From Gracilimonas mengyeensis (GTDB lineage Bacteria; Bacteroidota; Rhodothermia; Balneolales; Balneolaceae), in the NCBI RefSeq assembly GCF_900182705.1, contig NZ_FXTP01000001.1, positions 248,001 to 312,000 on the forward strand: a stretch of DNA of 64,000 bases, read 5' to 3'. The translations under genes were made by a program, and so were the position numbers. This document shows, piece by piece, positions 1 through 7,658 of this stretch (positions are counted from its first letter, which is position 1; each line of letters opens with the position of its first letter). A model generated the notes under the pieces. That model was not told the DNA's origin and did not search any database. It saw nothing but the letters and a program-made list of their open reading frames with translations.

Positions 1-2
1 AG

Positions 3-1277
3 GCAGACAATAAAAAAGAAGCTCAGCTTAAGGTAGACCGCCTTTCCCGTACCAACGGACTTTCCATTAAGGCCCTGGATGAGAAAAAAATGTACCAGTA
101 TAAGGTGCAACGGCCCGGTAAACCCAAAGTGACCGGCGAGCAGGAAGCGTATAGCAAAGAAGAGCTGGAAAAGGCGCTGGTGAAGCTGGGTTATAAAGTC
201 ATTAGCATCAATAAAAAGCTGTTCGACTTTAAGGGCGGCGTACCGATGCAAGAGGTGGTGACCTTTATTCGCCTTTCCTCTGATCTGCTAAACCAACAGC
301 TTTCCTATGATGAAATTTTGAATCTCCTGTATGAGGATACGCAGAATAAGCGCATGAAGGAGGTTATTAAAACCATCCAGAAGGACTTAAAAGATGGAAA
401 GGAAGGTTCCGAGGTATATGGCAAGCACGAAGATGTTTTTGGAAAGTTTGCGGCCTATATGCTAAGTGTAGCTTCTACTTCTGGTAATATGGCTTTGGTA
501 TTTGAAAGTACAGCCAAGTTCCTGGAACGGGATGCGGATTTTAAGAAAAATCTCCGTCGAGCCCTGATGATGCCCGCAGTTACGGTTTTGGCTGTAATTG
601 GGGTGGTTTTGTTTTATGTAGGATATATTTTTCCTGCCACAGCCGAGTTATTTGTTGAGATGGACATCACCCTGCCACCGATGACGGCGGCTACCCTGGA
701 GCTGAGTTACTGGCTCAGGGATAACTGGATTATGATTATGCTGTCCTTTGTCATACCTATCGCAGGCTTTATATACTATATAAAAACACCCAAAGGGAAA
801 CTTAACCTTGATAAATATATTATTCATATTCCTGTTATTGGTGATCTGCTCCACAAAACCAGTATTGAGATTTTTTCCCGCGTATTCTATACGCTGTACA
901 GTGGATCAGGGCAAAATATTGAAGTGATAAAGGTAGCAGCTGAGGCCTGCCGGAATAAATACATGGAAAAACAGATTAAAGAAGTGGCCATTAAAATGAT
1001 GTTGAAGGACGGGGCCGGTCTGATTGAGTCCCTGGAAACCACCGGTGTGTTTACTAAAACGGCCTTAAGTCGGTTTAGGTTAGGTGCCGAGTCAGGAGCC
1101 TTGCGGGAAAATGCCAAGCAGCTGGCCGAGTATTACGAGATTCAAACTACTTATAAAATGCAGTCGGTGATTGACATCATAAACCTGTTTATCAACTTGT
1201 TTATCATGATTGCCCTGATTGCTATTACCATCGTCTCGTCCGAGTCTGCTATTATCCAGCCAAATACCGGAATGTAA
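3..1277 (+). CDS. Type II secretion/type IV pilus inner-membrane platform protein (GspF/PilC family), 5' end cut by window
   Basis: This is a polytopic platform protein that sits under the pilus or pseudopilus and couples the assembly ATPase to pilin polymerisation. The frame is open from the window edge without a stop. The ATG at 90 has no clear ribosome binding site, and the residues before it look coding, so the true start probably lies upstream. Counting from the ATG at 90, hydrophobic segments fall near residues 157-182, 211-230 and 361-384. This is the usual three-membrane-segment arrangement, with two cytoplasmic GspF repeats of which the second ends in a Gly-Ala-Glu-Ser-Gly motif. About 395 residues from the ATG matches the family length. 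The pilB-like ATPase follows 12 bp downstream, so they are probably cotranscribed. Family assignment is secure; pilus versus secretion role is not. Confidence 0.88.
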   Translation, partial: ADNKKEAQLKVDRLSRTNGLSIKALDEKKMYQYKVQRPGKPKVTGEQEAYSKEELEKALVKLGYKVISINKKLFDFKGGVPMQEVVTFIRLSSDLLNQQLSYDEILNLLYEDTQNKRMKEVIKTIQKDLKDGKEGSEVYGKHEDVFGKFAAYMLSVASTSGNMALVFESTAKFLERDADFKKNLRRALMMPAVTVLAVIGVVLFYVGYIFPATAELFVEMDITLPPMTAATLELSYWLRDNWIMIMLSFVIPIAGFIYYIKTPKGKLNLDKYIIHIPVIGDLLHKTSIEIFSRVFYTLYSGSGQNIEVIKVAAEACRNKYMEKQIKEVAIKMMLKDGAGLIESLETTGVFTKTALSRFRLGAESGALRENAKQLAEYYEIQTTYKMQSVIDIINLFINLFIMIALIAITIVSSESAIIQPNTGM

Positions 1278-1289
1278 TTGTTGATATAA

Positions 1290-3065
1290 ATGGGAAAGAT
1301 TAACATACGGAGACATATTGGCGACATCCTGGTAAATAAAGGAGTGATCACGGAAGATCAGCTCCAGAAGGGATTGGCTATACTTGCCGAAGAGCCCAAG
1401 GAAAGCAACCGTCGGCTGGGGCAGATCCTCTTTCAAGACTTAGGCCTGAACCGGCATATGATCATGAAAGAGATTGCCAAGATCTACGCTTTCCGTGAGG
1501 TATTGAAGGATGTAGAGGAGGTGCCTGGTGAAGTACTGGATCACATCAAAGAGAATATTGAAGACCTACCCAAAGAAGTGGTAGATGAACTGGTCCATCA
1601 CAAAGCACTTCCGTATCAAAAAACCAATAACTCAATAACTATTGCTGCAGCTGATCCCTCTGATCCCAATATTCAGGGGGTGATCAATAAGATCAATTTT
1701 AAGCAGACCGAGCTTGTCTACTGTAAGTACGAGGTTATTGAAGAGATCCTCTCTAAAGTATATGAGCAGAAGAATGAATTCCTGGATCTGTTGGAAGAGA
1801 TTGATTACGAAGAGCCCGATCTCGACAAAACTGAAGAGGAGATTGATGAGGAAGAAATAGATGCCGAAATCAATCAAAGTATGCTCAACTCCCTGGTAGA
1901 GGGGATGCTGGTTGAATCGGTGCGTCAGGGCGTGAGTGATATGCACATTGTGCCCAGTTCGCCGACTACCACAGATATTCGTTTTAGGATTGATGGTAAA
2001 CTGCAGCTTTGGTATCAACAAAAAAATGTGAAGCCGGAAGCCATTTCGGCCGTTATTAAGGATAAAACCCGTAATGTAGACCGTTTTGAGCGGGATGCCT
2101 CACAGGATGGTTTTATTCAGCGGCAGGTTGATGGTTTTGGTATTCGGTACCGCGTGTCGATCATGCCCATTGTAGGGAAACAGTTCGACCGCAAGTTTGA
2201 GTCTATTGTAATTCGGGTTCTGGATGACAGAAACGTAATTCGCGACCTGGATAAGCTGGGTTTACAGAAGGTTGCCAAACAAAATTTTATAAAATCAATC
2301 CAACAGCCTTCAGGCATCGTAATCATAACCGGACCTACCGGTAGTGGTAAATCAACCACGCTGGTAGCCGCCTTGTATTATGTAATTGATCCAACCAAAA
2401 ACGTACTTACGGTGGAGGAACCGGTAGAATATATCATTGAAGGGGCCCGGCAGCTTAAAATTAGCCATCACATGACTTTCGATCAGTCTATGAGAGGGAT
2501 TTTACGGCATGACCCGGATATTGTATTGGTAGGTGAGATCCGTGATTTGAAAACGGCAGAGATTGCTATCAAGCTGGCGAATACTGGTCACCTCACGTTC
2601 TCAACCTTGCACACCAATGATGCGCCAAGTGCTATCTCGAGGCTTTATAAGATGGGGGTAGAACCTTTCCTGATCGCTAACGCCGTGAACCTGGTAGTAG
2701 CTCAGCGACTGATTCGCCGCTTATGCAACAATTGTAAAGAGGCCTTTAAACCCCATCCTGAGACAGCCAAAGGCATTGGTTTTACCGATGAGGAAATTGA
2801 GAACACCACTTTCTATAAAGCAGTAGGATGTGATAAATGCAACGATACCGGCTACAAAGGTCGGGCGGGTATCCATGAGGCTCTATATTTCTCTAAAGAA
2901 ATTAAGAAAATGATTTTGGATGCCGGTGGAGATATTGACGAAGGTGCCATAAAAGACTTAGCGATGTCTCAGGGCATGTTAACGCTTCGTGGTTCCGGCC
3001 GTGAGCGAGTGAAAGAAGGTATTACCACCATAGAAGAAATTGTAGCAGTTACCATTGAGGATTAA
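1290..3065 (+). CDS. pilB: Assembly ATPase, GspE/PilB family
   Basis: This is a hexameric cytoplasmic ATPase powering extension of a type IV pilus or type II pseudopilus. The protein has 591 residues. An N-terminal GspE/MshE-like domain (about 1-155) is followed by an acidic linker (about 160-195) and the ATPase core. The Walker A motif GPTGSGKST is at about 348-356. The Asp box reads EEPVEY and is intact. The Walker B region reads VLVGEIRD, and a His box follows (TLHTND). A tetracysteine zinc site, CNNC near 479 and CDKC near 514, is typical of extension ATPases and absent from PilT. It follows the GspF-like gene by 12 bp and precedes a cyclic-nucleotide-binding-fold gene. All catalytic motifs are present, so it is expected to be active. 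The PilB versus GspE name rests on context. Confidence 0.9.
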   Translation: MGKINIRRHIGDILVNKGVITEDQLQKGLAILAEEPKESNRRLGQILFQDLGLNRHMIMKEIAKIYAFREVLKDVEEVPGEVLDHIKENIEDLPKEVVDELVHHKALPYQKTNNSITIAAADPSDPNIQGVINKINFKQTELVYCKYEVIEEILSKVYEQKNEFLDLLEEIDYEEPDLDKTEEEIDEEEIDAEINQSMLNSLVEGMLVESVRQGVSDMHIVPSSPTTTDIRFRIDGKLQLWYQQKNVKPEAISAVIKDKTRNVDRFERDASQDGFIQRQVDGFGIRYRVSIMPIVGKQFDRKFESIVIRVLDDRNVIRDLDKLGLQKVAKQNFIKSIQQPSGIVIITGPTGSGKSTTLVAALYYVIDPTKNVLTVEEPVEYIIEGARQLKISHHMTFDQSMRGILRHDPDIVLVGEIRDLKTAEIAIKLANTGHLTFSTLHTNDAPSAISRLYKMGVEPFLIANAVNLVVAQRLIRRLCNNCKEAFKPHPETAKGIGFTDEEIENTTFYKAVGCDKCNDTGYKGRAGIHEALYFSKEIKKMILDAGGDIDEGAIKDLAMSQGMLTLRGSGRERVKEGITTIEEIVAVTIED

Positions 3066-3100
3066 CATGCATATTTTTTGGATATTAACTACTAACTTGA

Positions 3101-3118
3101 AACATATTTATATATGTT
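3101..3118. promoter_or_regulatory. Short inverted repeat upstream of the cNMP-binding-fold gene
   Basis: AACATAT (3101-3107) and ATATGTT (3112-3118) form a perfect 7-bp inverted repeat with a 4-base spacer, about 30 bp before the start at 3149. It could be an operator or a weak hairpin. There is no T-run typical of a terminator, and AT-rich palindromes also arise by chance. Confidence 0.25.
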
Positions 3119-3148
3119 AAAGCTGGTACAACAACACAGGGATTTAGT

Positions 3149-3655
3149 ATGAGTAGCGAAATAACTAATTCTGGCGATGACATAATGAGCGATTACATCA
3201 AAAAGTTTTTGAAGGAGCCACCTATGCTTCTAAAAAACTTTCATTATGAAGATGTGCTGGAATTTCTTCAGTTAGGAAAAGAAGAACGATTTATGAGCGA
3301 TGAAATCATCCTCAACGAATCGGAGTATGTGAATTCGGCATACCTTGTGGCCGAAGGCAGAGTTAGTATATGGAAGGATAACATACAGTTGGCTACTCTT
3401 GGGGAAGGAAATTTTTTGGGTGAAGCCTTCCTTTTCAGCAAGAACAGCAGAATGGCAAAAGTTACTGCAGAAGGGGACAGCGTACTGTTACGATACGAAC
3501 GGTATGAAGCACTTAATTTTTTCCGGCGAAAACCAGAAAAGCTTTTCAATATATTCACAAAAAATATCATCGAAATACAGCAGCGCAAAATCAGCAATAT
3601 GAATGTTCAGTTATTAAATCTGAAGAAACGCTTGCTTAATGACTCCAATTGGTAA
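3149..3655 (+). CDS. Cyclic nucleotide-binding-fold regulatory protein
   Basis: A 168-residue cytoplasmic protein that is essentially one cNMP-binding beta-roll (about residues 35-145). The stretch with Gly-Glu-Gly, then Phe-Leu-Gly-Glu-Ala and Arg-Met-Ala-Lys-Val, aligns with the phosphate-binding cassette (consensus FGE-(x)n-RxAxV). The Glu and Arg that contact cyclic nucleotide therefore appear to be present. There is no helix-turn-helix, so it is not a CRP-type transcription factor. A start at 3149 is preceded by an AGGGA-like site; an in-frame ATG at 3185 is an alternative. It lies between the extension-type and retraction-type ATPase genes of the pilus operon, which suggests it tunes motor activity. 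That role is inference from position only. Confidence 0.75.
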   Translation: MSSEITNSGDDIMSDYIKKFLKEPPMLLKNFHYEDVLEFLQLGKEERFMSDEIILNESEYVNSAYLVAEGRVSIWKDNIQLATLGEGNFLGEAFLFSKNSRMAKVTAEGDSVLLRYERYEALNFFRRKPEKLFNIFTKNIIEIQQRKISNMNVQLLNLKKRLLNDSNW

Positions 3656-3807
3656 TCATTTAAATTCGGTTCTGGAAGCAGGACTGAAATAGATGTGTTT
3701 GTTATATTAAAATAATTTAATTTTTTTTGTAACATCTTGCTGGCTCAGGTATCTAATACATATCTGGAAACCGGCAACTGGTTATCATCAACACGATTAG
3801 GCTTTAT

Positions 3808-5049
3808 ATGGAGGCGGCAACTACAACTGCGATTTCAAAACTGGTAGATCCGGTTTTACAGCAAATTCCCCGTACGGTACGAGGGCTGGACCGCCATATG
3901 CGTATCGGAAATATTGTTGAGGAGCTGGATGAAGAGCACCGTTTGGCACTCACTGACATACTGGATTCTTATCTCAAACGGATGCTTAAGAATGAAGCAT
4001 CGGATATTGATTTGGGCGGCCCCGGTTGTAAAGGGCGGGTTTGGTACCGCATATATGGCGATAAGAAGCCGGCTGAAACTCCTACAGATCTTTCTCTCGA
4101 TGAAACCAATGTGCTGCTCCATAACGCTATTTTACCTTCTCAGCGAGAGAAACTGATAAAAGATAAAAACCTCGATTTTTCTTATTCCATTGAACTGGAA
4201 GACGGCAGCAGTCAGCGCTTCCGGGCAGACATGTATTTTGATCTGGAACACCTGGCTTTAAACATGCGGAAGATTGATAATACCATCCGCCCGTTTAAGA
4301 ATTTGGGTGCTCATACCGAAGTGGCAAAGGCGCTCAGTCTGAAGTATTACAAATATGGCCTCACCTTAATCACGGGTATCACCGGTTCAGGTAAATCATC
4401 CACCCTGGATACTATCATTGACGCCAACAACCGGACGGTAGACTCTCACATTGTGATTATTGCTTCTCCGGTTGAATTGATTCATGAACCCGTACGTTCG
4501 GTTGTACGCCATCGTGAAGTAGGACGGGATGTGCCTTCCTTTAAAGAAGGAGCGATACAATCGCTGCGTCAGGATCCCGATATCATTGTAATAGGTGAGC
4601 TTCGCGACCCGGAAACCATTATGACAGCCCTCGAAATAACAGATTCCGGGCACAAGACCTTCGGAACCTTGCACACATCTTCTGCGATGGAAAGCATCGA
4701 ACGTATTTTAGGTGAAGTACCTACTGAAGAGCAAAACAGGGTACGAACGCGTCTGGCAGATGTATTAACGTGTGTGATTAGCCAGAAACTAGTGCCAAGC
4801 CTGGATGGAAAACGGATTTTGGCTAAAGAAGTTTTGCTTGTAAATTCATCCGTCAAAGCGGCAATTAGAAATAACAACGTGGGCGAAATTTACCAAATGC
4901 TGATGGAAGGCAGCGAGCGGGGCATGAATACCATGGAGCAAGATCTTAAACGATTGTACTCGGAAGGCATCATTGCCAAAGAAACGGCAATCAATCACGC
5001 CAATAACAAAACCAAAATGGTACAACTGCTAAGCGAAGTGAATTACTAA
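3808..5049 (+). CDS. PilT-like ATPase with altered Asp box
   Basis: A secretion ATPase of the PilT/GspE superfamily with 413 residues, longer than typical PilT (about 345-370). Its N-terminal PAS-like domain precedes a RecA core with Walker A GITGSGKSST at about 190-199, Walker B VIGELRD around 261-267, and the His box GTLHTSS. The PilT-type C-terminal motif GMNTMEQ is present, and the Cys4 zinc site of PilB is missing. These features point to a retraction-type motor. The Asp box, normally Thr-Ile-Glu-Asp-Pro-Ile-Glu, reads Ile-Ile-Ala-Ser-Pro-Val-Glu at about residues 217-223, so both leading acidic residues are lost. It lies 6 bp before the PilM-PilN gene. A modified or slow motor, or a regulatory paralogue, is possible. 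Confidence 0.85.
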   Translation: MEAATTTAISKLVDPVLQQIPRTVRGLDRHMRIGNIVEELDEEHRLALTDILDSYLKRMLKNEASDIDLGGPGCKGRVWYRIYGDKKPAETPTDLSLDETNVLLHNAILPSQREKLIKDKNLDFSYSIELEDGSSQRFRADMYFDLEHLALNMRKIDNTIRPFKNLGAHTEVAKALSLKYYKYGLTLITGITGSGKSSTLDTIIDANNRTVDSHIVIIASPVELIHEPVRSVVRHREVGRDVPSFKEGAIQSLRQDPDIIVIGELRDPETIMTALEITDSGHKTFGTLHTSSAMESIERILGEVPTEEQNRVRTRLADVLTCVISQKLVPSLDGKRILAKEVLLVNSSVKAAIRNNNVGEIYQMLMEGSERGMNTMEQDLKRLYSEGIIAKETAINHANNKTKMVQLLSEVNY

Positions 5050-5055
5050 AGACGC

Positions 5056-6786
5056 ATGATCTCAGGAAAAACATATACGGGCTTGGTGGTAGATGGCGAT
5101 GCGCTTAAAGTGGCCATGGTTAAGGTTACAGGTAAAAAGTTAACCTTGGTGGGCATAGATAAAGTACGCCTGGTTGAAAACCTTAAAGAAGAAGGAATGC
5201 CGGCCACTATTGATGAAGATGGAGGCATTTTTGATTCTGTAGATGATCCCGTTGACAGTAGTGAGATTTTCGGTTTTGAAACGGAGGAAGAGGTAGAAGA
5301 TGCTGATGATGAACTGAAGCTGGAAGAAGTTGATGACGATATCGATGATCTTGGTTTTGACGACCTTGAGGATTCCGATCAAATTGTAGACTCGGATATG
5401 GTGGATGAAACCGAGACCCCGGCCTCCAATGAACTCCTGCTCTACAATTTATTTAGCCTGATAGATGCAAAGCGCATCAATTTGGGATTGAGCATTCCTG
5501 CCGGACAAACGATTTTTCAAATTCTTAAAGACAGCAACTTTTCCAAAACCAAGCGCAAAGATTTGGAAGTCATCGTGAATGACCGTCTGGAGGCTCTGCA
5601 TGGCGTTCCTAAAGCTGAAGATTACTATTCCTATTCCGTAGCGGATGATGGTACGCTTTTGCTTACTTCTATTGATGAAGAACCCGGAATTCTAAACCTT
5701 GTTAACAACACGCTGGAAATCTACCGCGGCAAGCTCTTTGTTGAGGATGTTGTACCAGATGAAGTGGCGTTGGTTGGCCTGGTTAGGGCTAATTATGAAC
5801 TTGAAGAAACGACCATAACGGGAGTCATTCAGTTTGGGGAGAAGAAGACCCGTATTATTTTTATGAAGGGTGAACAGCTTTGGATTGTATCCCCAATTAT
5901 AACCGAAGGTATTAAAGATCAGCGGTTCCTAAGTACAGTTTTTAGTAAGATATTATTCCAGTTAGATACGGGCGAAGTACCTAATCTGGACCGGCTTATT
6001 TTATGCAACAACTCTCTGGGTGAAAAAGCAGTCACCTTTTTTGAAGACCGTTTTCAGGATGTAGAAATCACAGAGTTTGAATTTTCGGATGAAATATTTG
6101 ATGCGGAAGGCATTAACAAATCTTCCTTGCCTGCTTTTACTACGGCTATAGGTGCTGCCTGGGCAGCCTCCGGATTTCAGCATAACAAATTCCCGGATAT
6201 ATCATTCTTACCTGATTATGTGCAGGAAAGGCAAAAGATATTTAAGCTTCAATGGCACGGGATTTTATTGCTGCTTCTCATTTTACTAACTCCCATTGTA
6301 TCCAATCATTTTTACACGCAAAATGCAGCTGAAATAAACCGTCTTGAAACAGACATCAGCCAGTTAAATGCGCAGATAGAGTCTTTAGAACCTACCGTAC
6401 AGGAATATAACCGCATCAGCTCCGAGCTTGAGCAAATACAAGCTCAGCTTCAATTGCTATCGGAATTAAGCCAGGGAACCCTGCGATGGAGTACCAACCT
6501 GGACCTTATAAATAACGGTGTTGATGATGTGAATATGGTATGGCTCACTTCCATGAACCAAAGCGATGGTGGAGTAGAAATTAACGGCATTGCCACTCGT
6601 CGGAGTGCCATAGCCGATGTTGCGGAGATATTTGATCGTGCTACATTACTGAATGTATCAACCTCCGAAATACGTGAACAAGACGTATATAATTTCCGGT
6701 ATCAGATTCAGGACTTCTTTGATACGGAAGACATCTATACGCCGGAAGCAGTGCAAGGAATAGAAGACTTAATCCAACAGCCATAA
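5056..6786 (+). CDS. PilM-PilN fusion protein (pilus alignment complex)
   Basis: A 576-residue protein that appears to join two usually separate alignment-complex subunits. Residues 1-390 resemble the actin-like PilM/FtsA fold, starting with a short GLVVDGDALKVA-type strand pair and interrupted by a very acidic insertion (about 58-120). A single hydrophobic segment at about 400-420 follows. A coiled coil (about 425-470) and a small periplasmic alpha/beta domain ending in PTS-rich residues match PilN topology. In most bacteria PilM is cytoplasmic and grips the short cytoplasmic tail of PilN; fusing them fixes the stoichiometry at 1:1. It starts 6 bp after the PilT-like gene and ends 2 bp before the PilO-like start, so it sits within the operon. 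Sequence similarity is weak; the call rests on topology and neighbours. Confidence 0.7.
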   Translation: MISGKTYTGLVVDGDALKVAMVKVTGKKLTLVGIDKVRLVENLKEEGMPATIDEDGGIFDSVDDPVDSSEIFGFETEEEVEDADDELKLEEVDDDIDDLGFDDLEDSDQIVDSDMVDETETPASNELLLYNLFSLIDAKRINLGLSIPAGQTIFQILKDSNFSKTKRKDLEVIVNDRLEALHGVPKAEDYYSYSVADDGTLLLTSIDEEPGILNLVNNTLEIYRGKLFVEDVVPDEVALVGLVRANYELEETTITGVIQFGEKKTRIIFMKGEQLWIVSPIITEGIKDQRFLSTVFSKILFQLDTGEVPNLDRLILCNNSLGEKAVTFFEDRFQDVEITEFEFSDEIFDAEGINKSSLPAFTTAIGAAWAASGFQHNKFPDISFLPDYVQERQKIFKLQWHGILLLLLILLTPIVSNHFYTQNAAEINRLETDISQLNAQIESLEPTVQEYNRISSELEQIQAQLQLLSELSQGTLRWSTNLDLINNGVDDVNMVWLTSMNQSDGGVEINGIATRRSAIADVAEIFDRATLLNVSTSEIREQDVYNFRYQIQDFFDTEDIYTPEAVQGIEDLIQQP

Positions 6787-6788
6787 AT

Positions 6789-7658
6789 TTGTCATACGCA
6801 GTACGAAATACCATCATTCTGTTAGTGACCCTTGCATTATTTGTAGGGGGCGCATTTTCCTATATCAAGTTTATCCAGGTGGCAGAGCTTGAGGAACTGG
6901 AAGAAACCTATGCCGAAAAGCAACAGGACTACCAGGAAAAACGACAAACCAGCGATGCTTTTCCCATATTGAATGAAACCTATCAGCGGGCAATAGCTAT
7001 TACCGAGAATTTCGACAAATCACTGTATCCTCATCCCACTCCGGATGATGTATACCACTACCTGGATTACATCAGTTACAGTGACACCAACTCAACCGTA
7101 TATTTTGATTTTGTATTTATAGATTCAACCGCTTCTGATCAATATGGAATCATGACGGCTGATATTAACGGATATGGCAACTACCAAAACTTTATGAATT
7201 TTATTAATAAACTGGAAAACAGTCGGTTACTTAACAAAGTATCCGGACTTTCTCTGACACCCCCCGGAGGCAGTGGGGAAGAACTGGATGAGGTCAGCTT
7301 TGGCTTTACCCTTGAGAGTTATTACCAACGGCTTGGCAACCAGCAAACCAGTTTACTGGACGATCAACTAAGCCTGAATCAAAGTATTTCTACTTTCAAT
7401 CCCTTTTATCCGCTTATACTTGCTTCGGTACCTCCAAATGAGGACAACCTGATTAATGTGGAGCAAAGTCGCTTAATAGGACTTACAAGCTCACGAGTAT
7501 TTATAGCGGATCAGGGCGGCAGTGTGCAGTCACTCAGAATAGGTGACAAGGTATATCTTGGCGAATTAAGCGAAATTGATACCGAAAATAATTCTGCTAC
7601 ATTTAATTTAAATAAAGGTGGTATCACAGAATTGGTTACCCTGGAGATAGAGCGATGA
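6789..7658 (+). CDS. PilO-like protein with C-terminal PilP-like domain
   Basis: A 289-residue inner-membrane protein. It has a TTG start, one membrane segment at about residues 8-27, a coiled-coil stretch (about 30-60), a ferredoxin-like periplasmic domain (about 70-180), and a C-terminal beta-rich segment (about 225-289). The C-terminal segment has the pattern Leu-Thr-Ser-Ser-Arg-Val-Phe then Leu-Arg-Ile-Gly-Asp, resembling the PilP/GspC HR domain that contacts the secretin. The architecture would combine PilO and PilP. The gene begins 2 bp after the PilM-PilN stop, and its own stop overlaps the secretin ATG (ATGA at 7655-7658), implying translational coupling. The PilO part follows from topology and position; the PilP part is a pattern-level inference. 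Confidence 0.62.
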   Translation: MSYAVRNTIILLVTLALFVGGAFSYIKFIQVAELEELEETYAEKQQDYQEKRQTSDAFPILNETYQRAIAITENFDKSLYPHPTPDDVYHYLDYISYSDTNSTVYFDFVFIDSTASDQYGIMTADINGYGNYQNFMNFINKLENSRLLNKVSGLSLTPPGGSGEELDEVSFGFTLESYYQRLGNQQTSLLDDQLSLNQSISTFNPFYPLILASVPPNEDNLINVEQSRLIGLTSSRVFIADQGGSVQSLRIGDKVYLGELSEIDTENNSATFNLNKGGITELVTLEIER

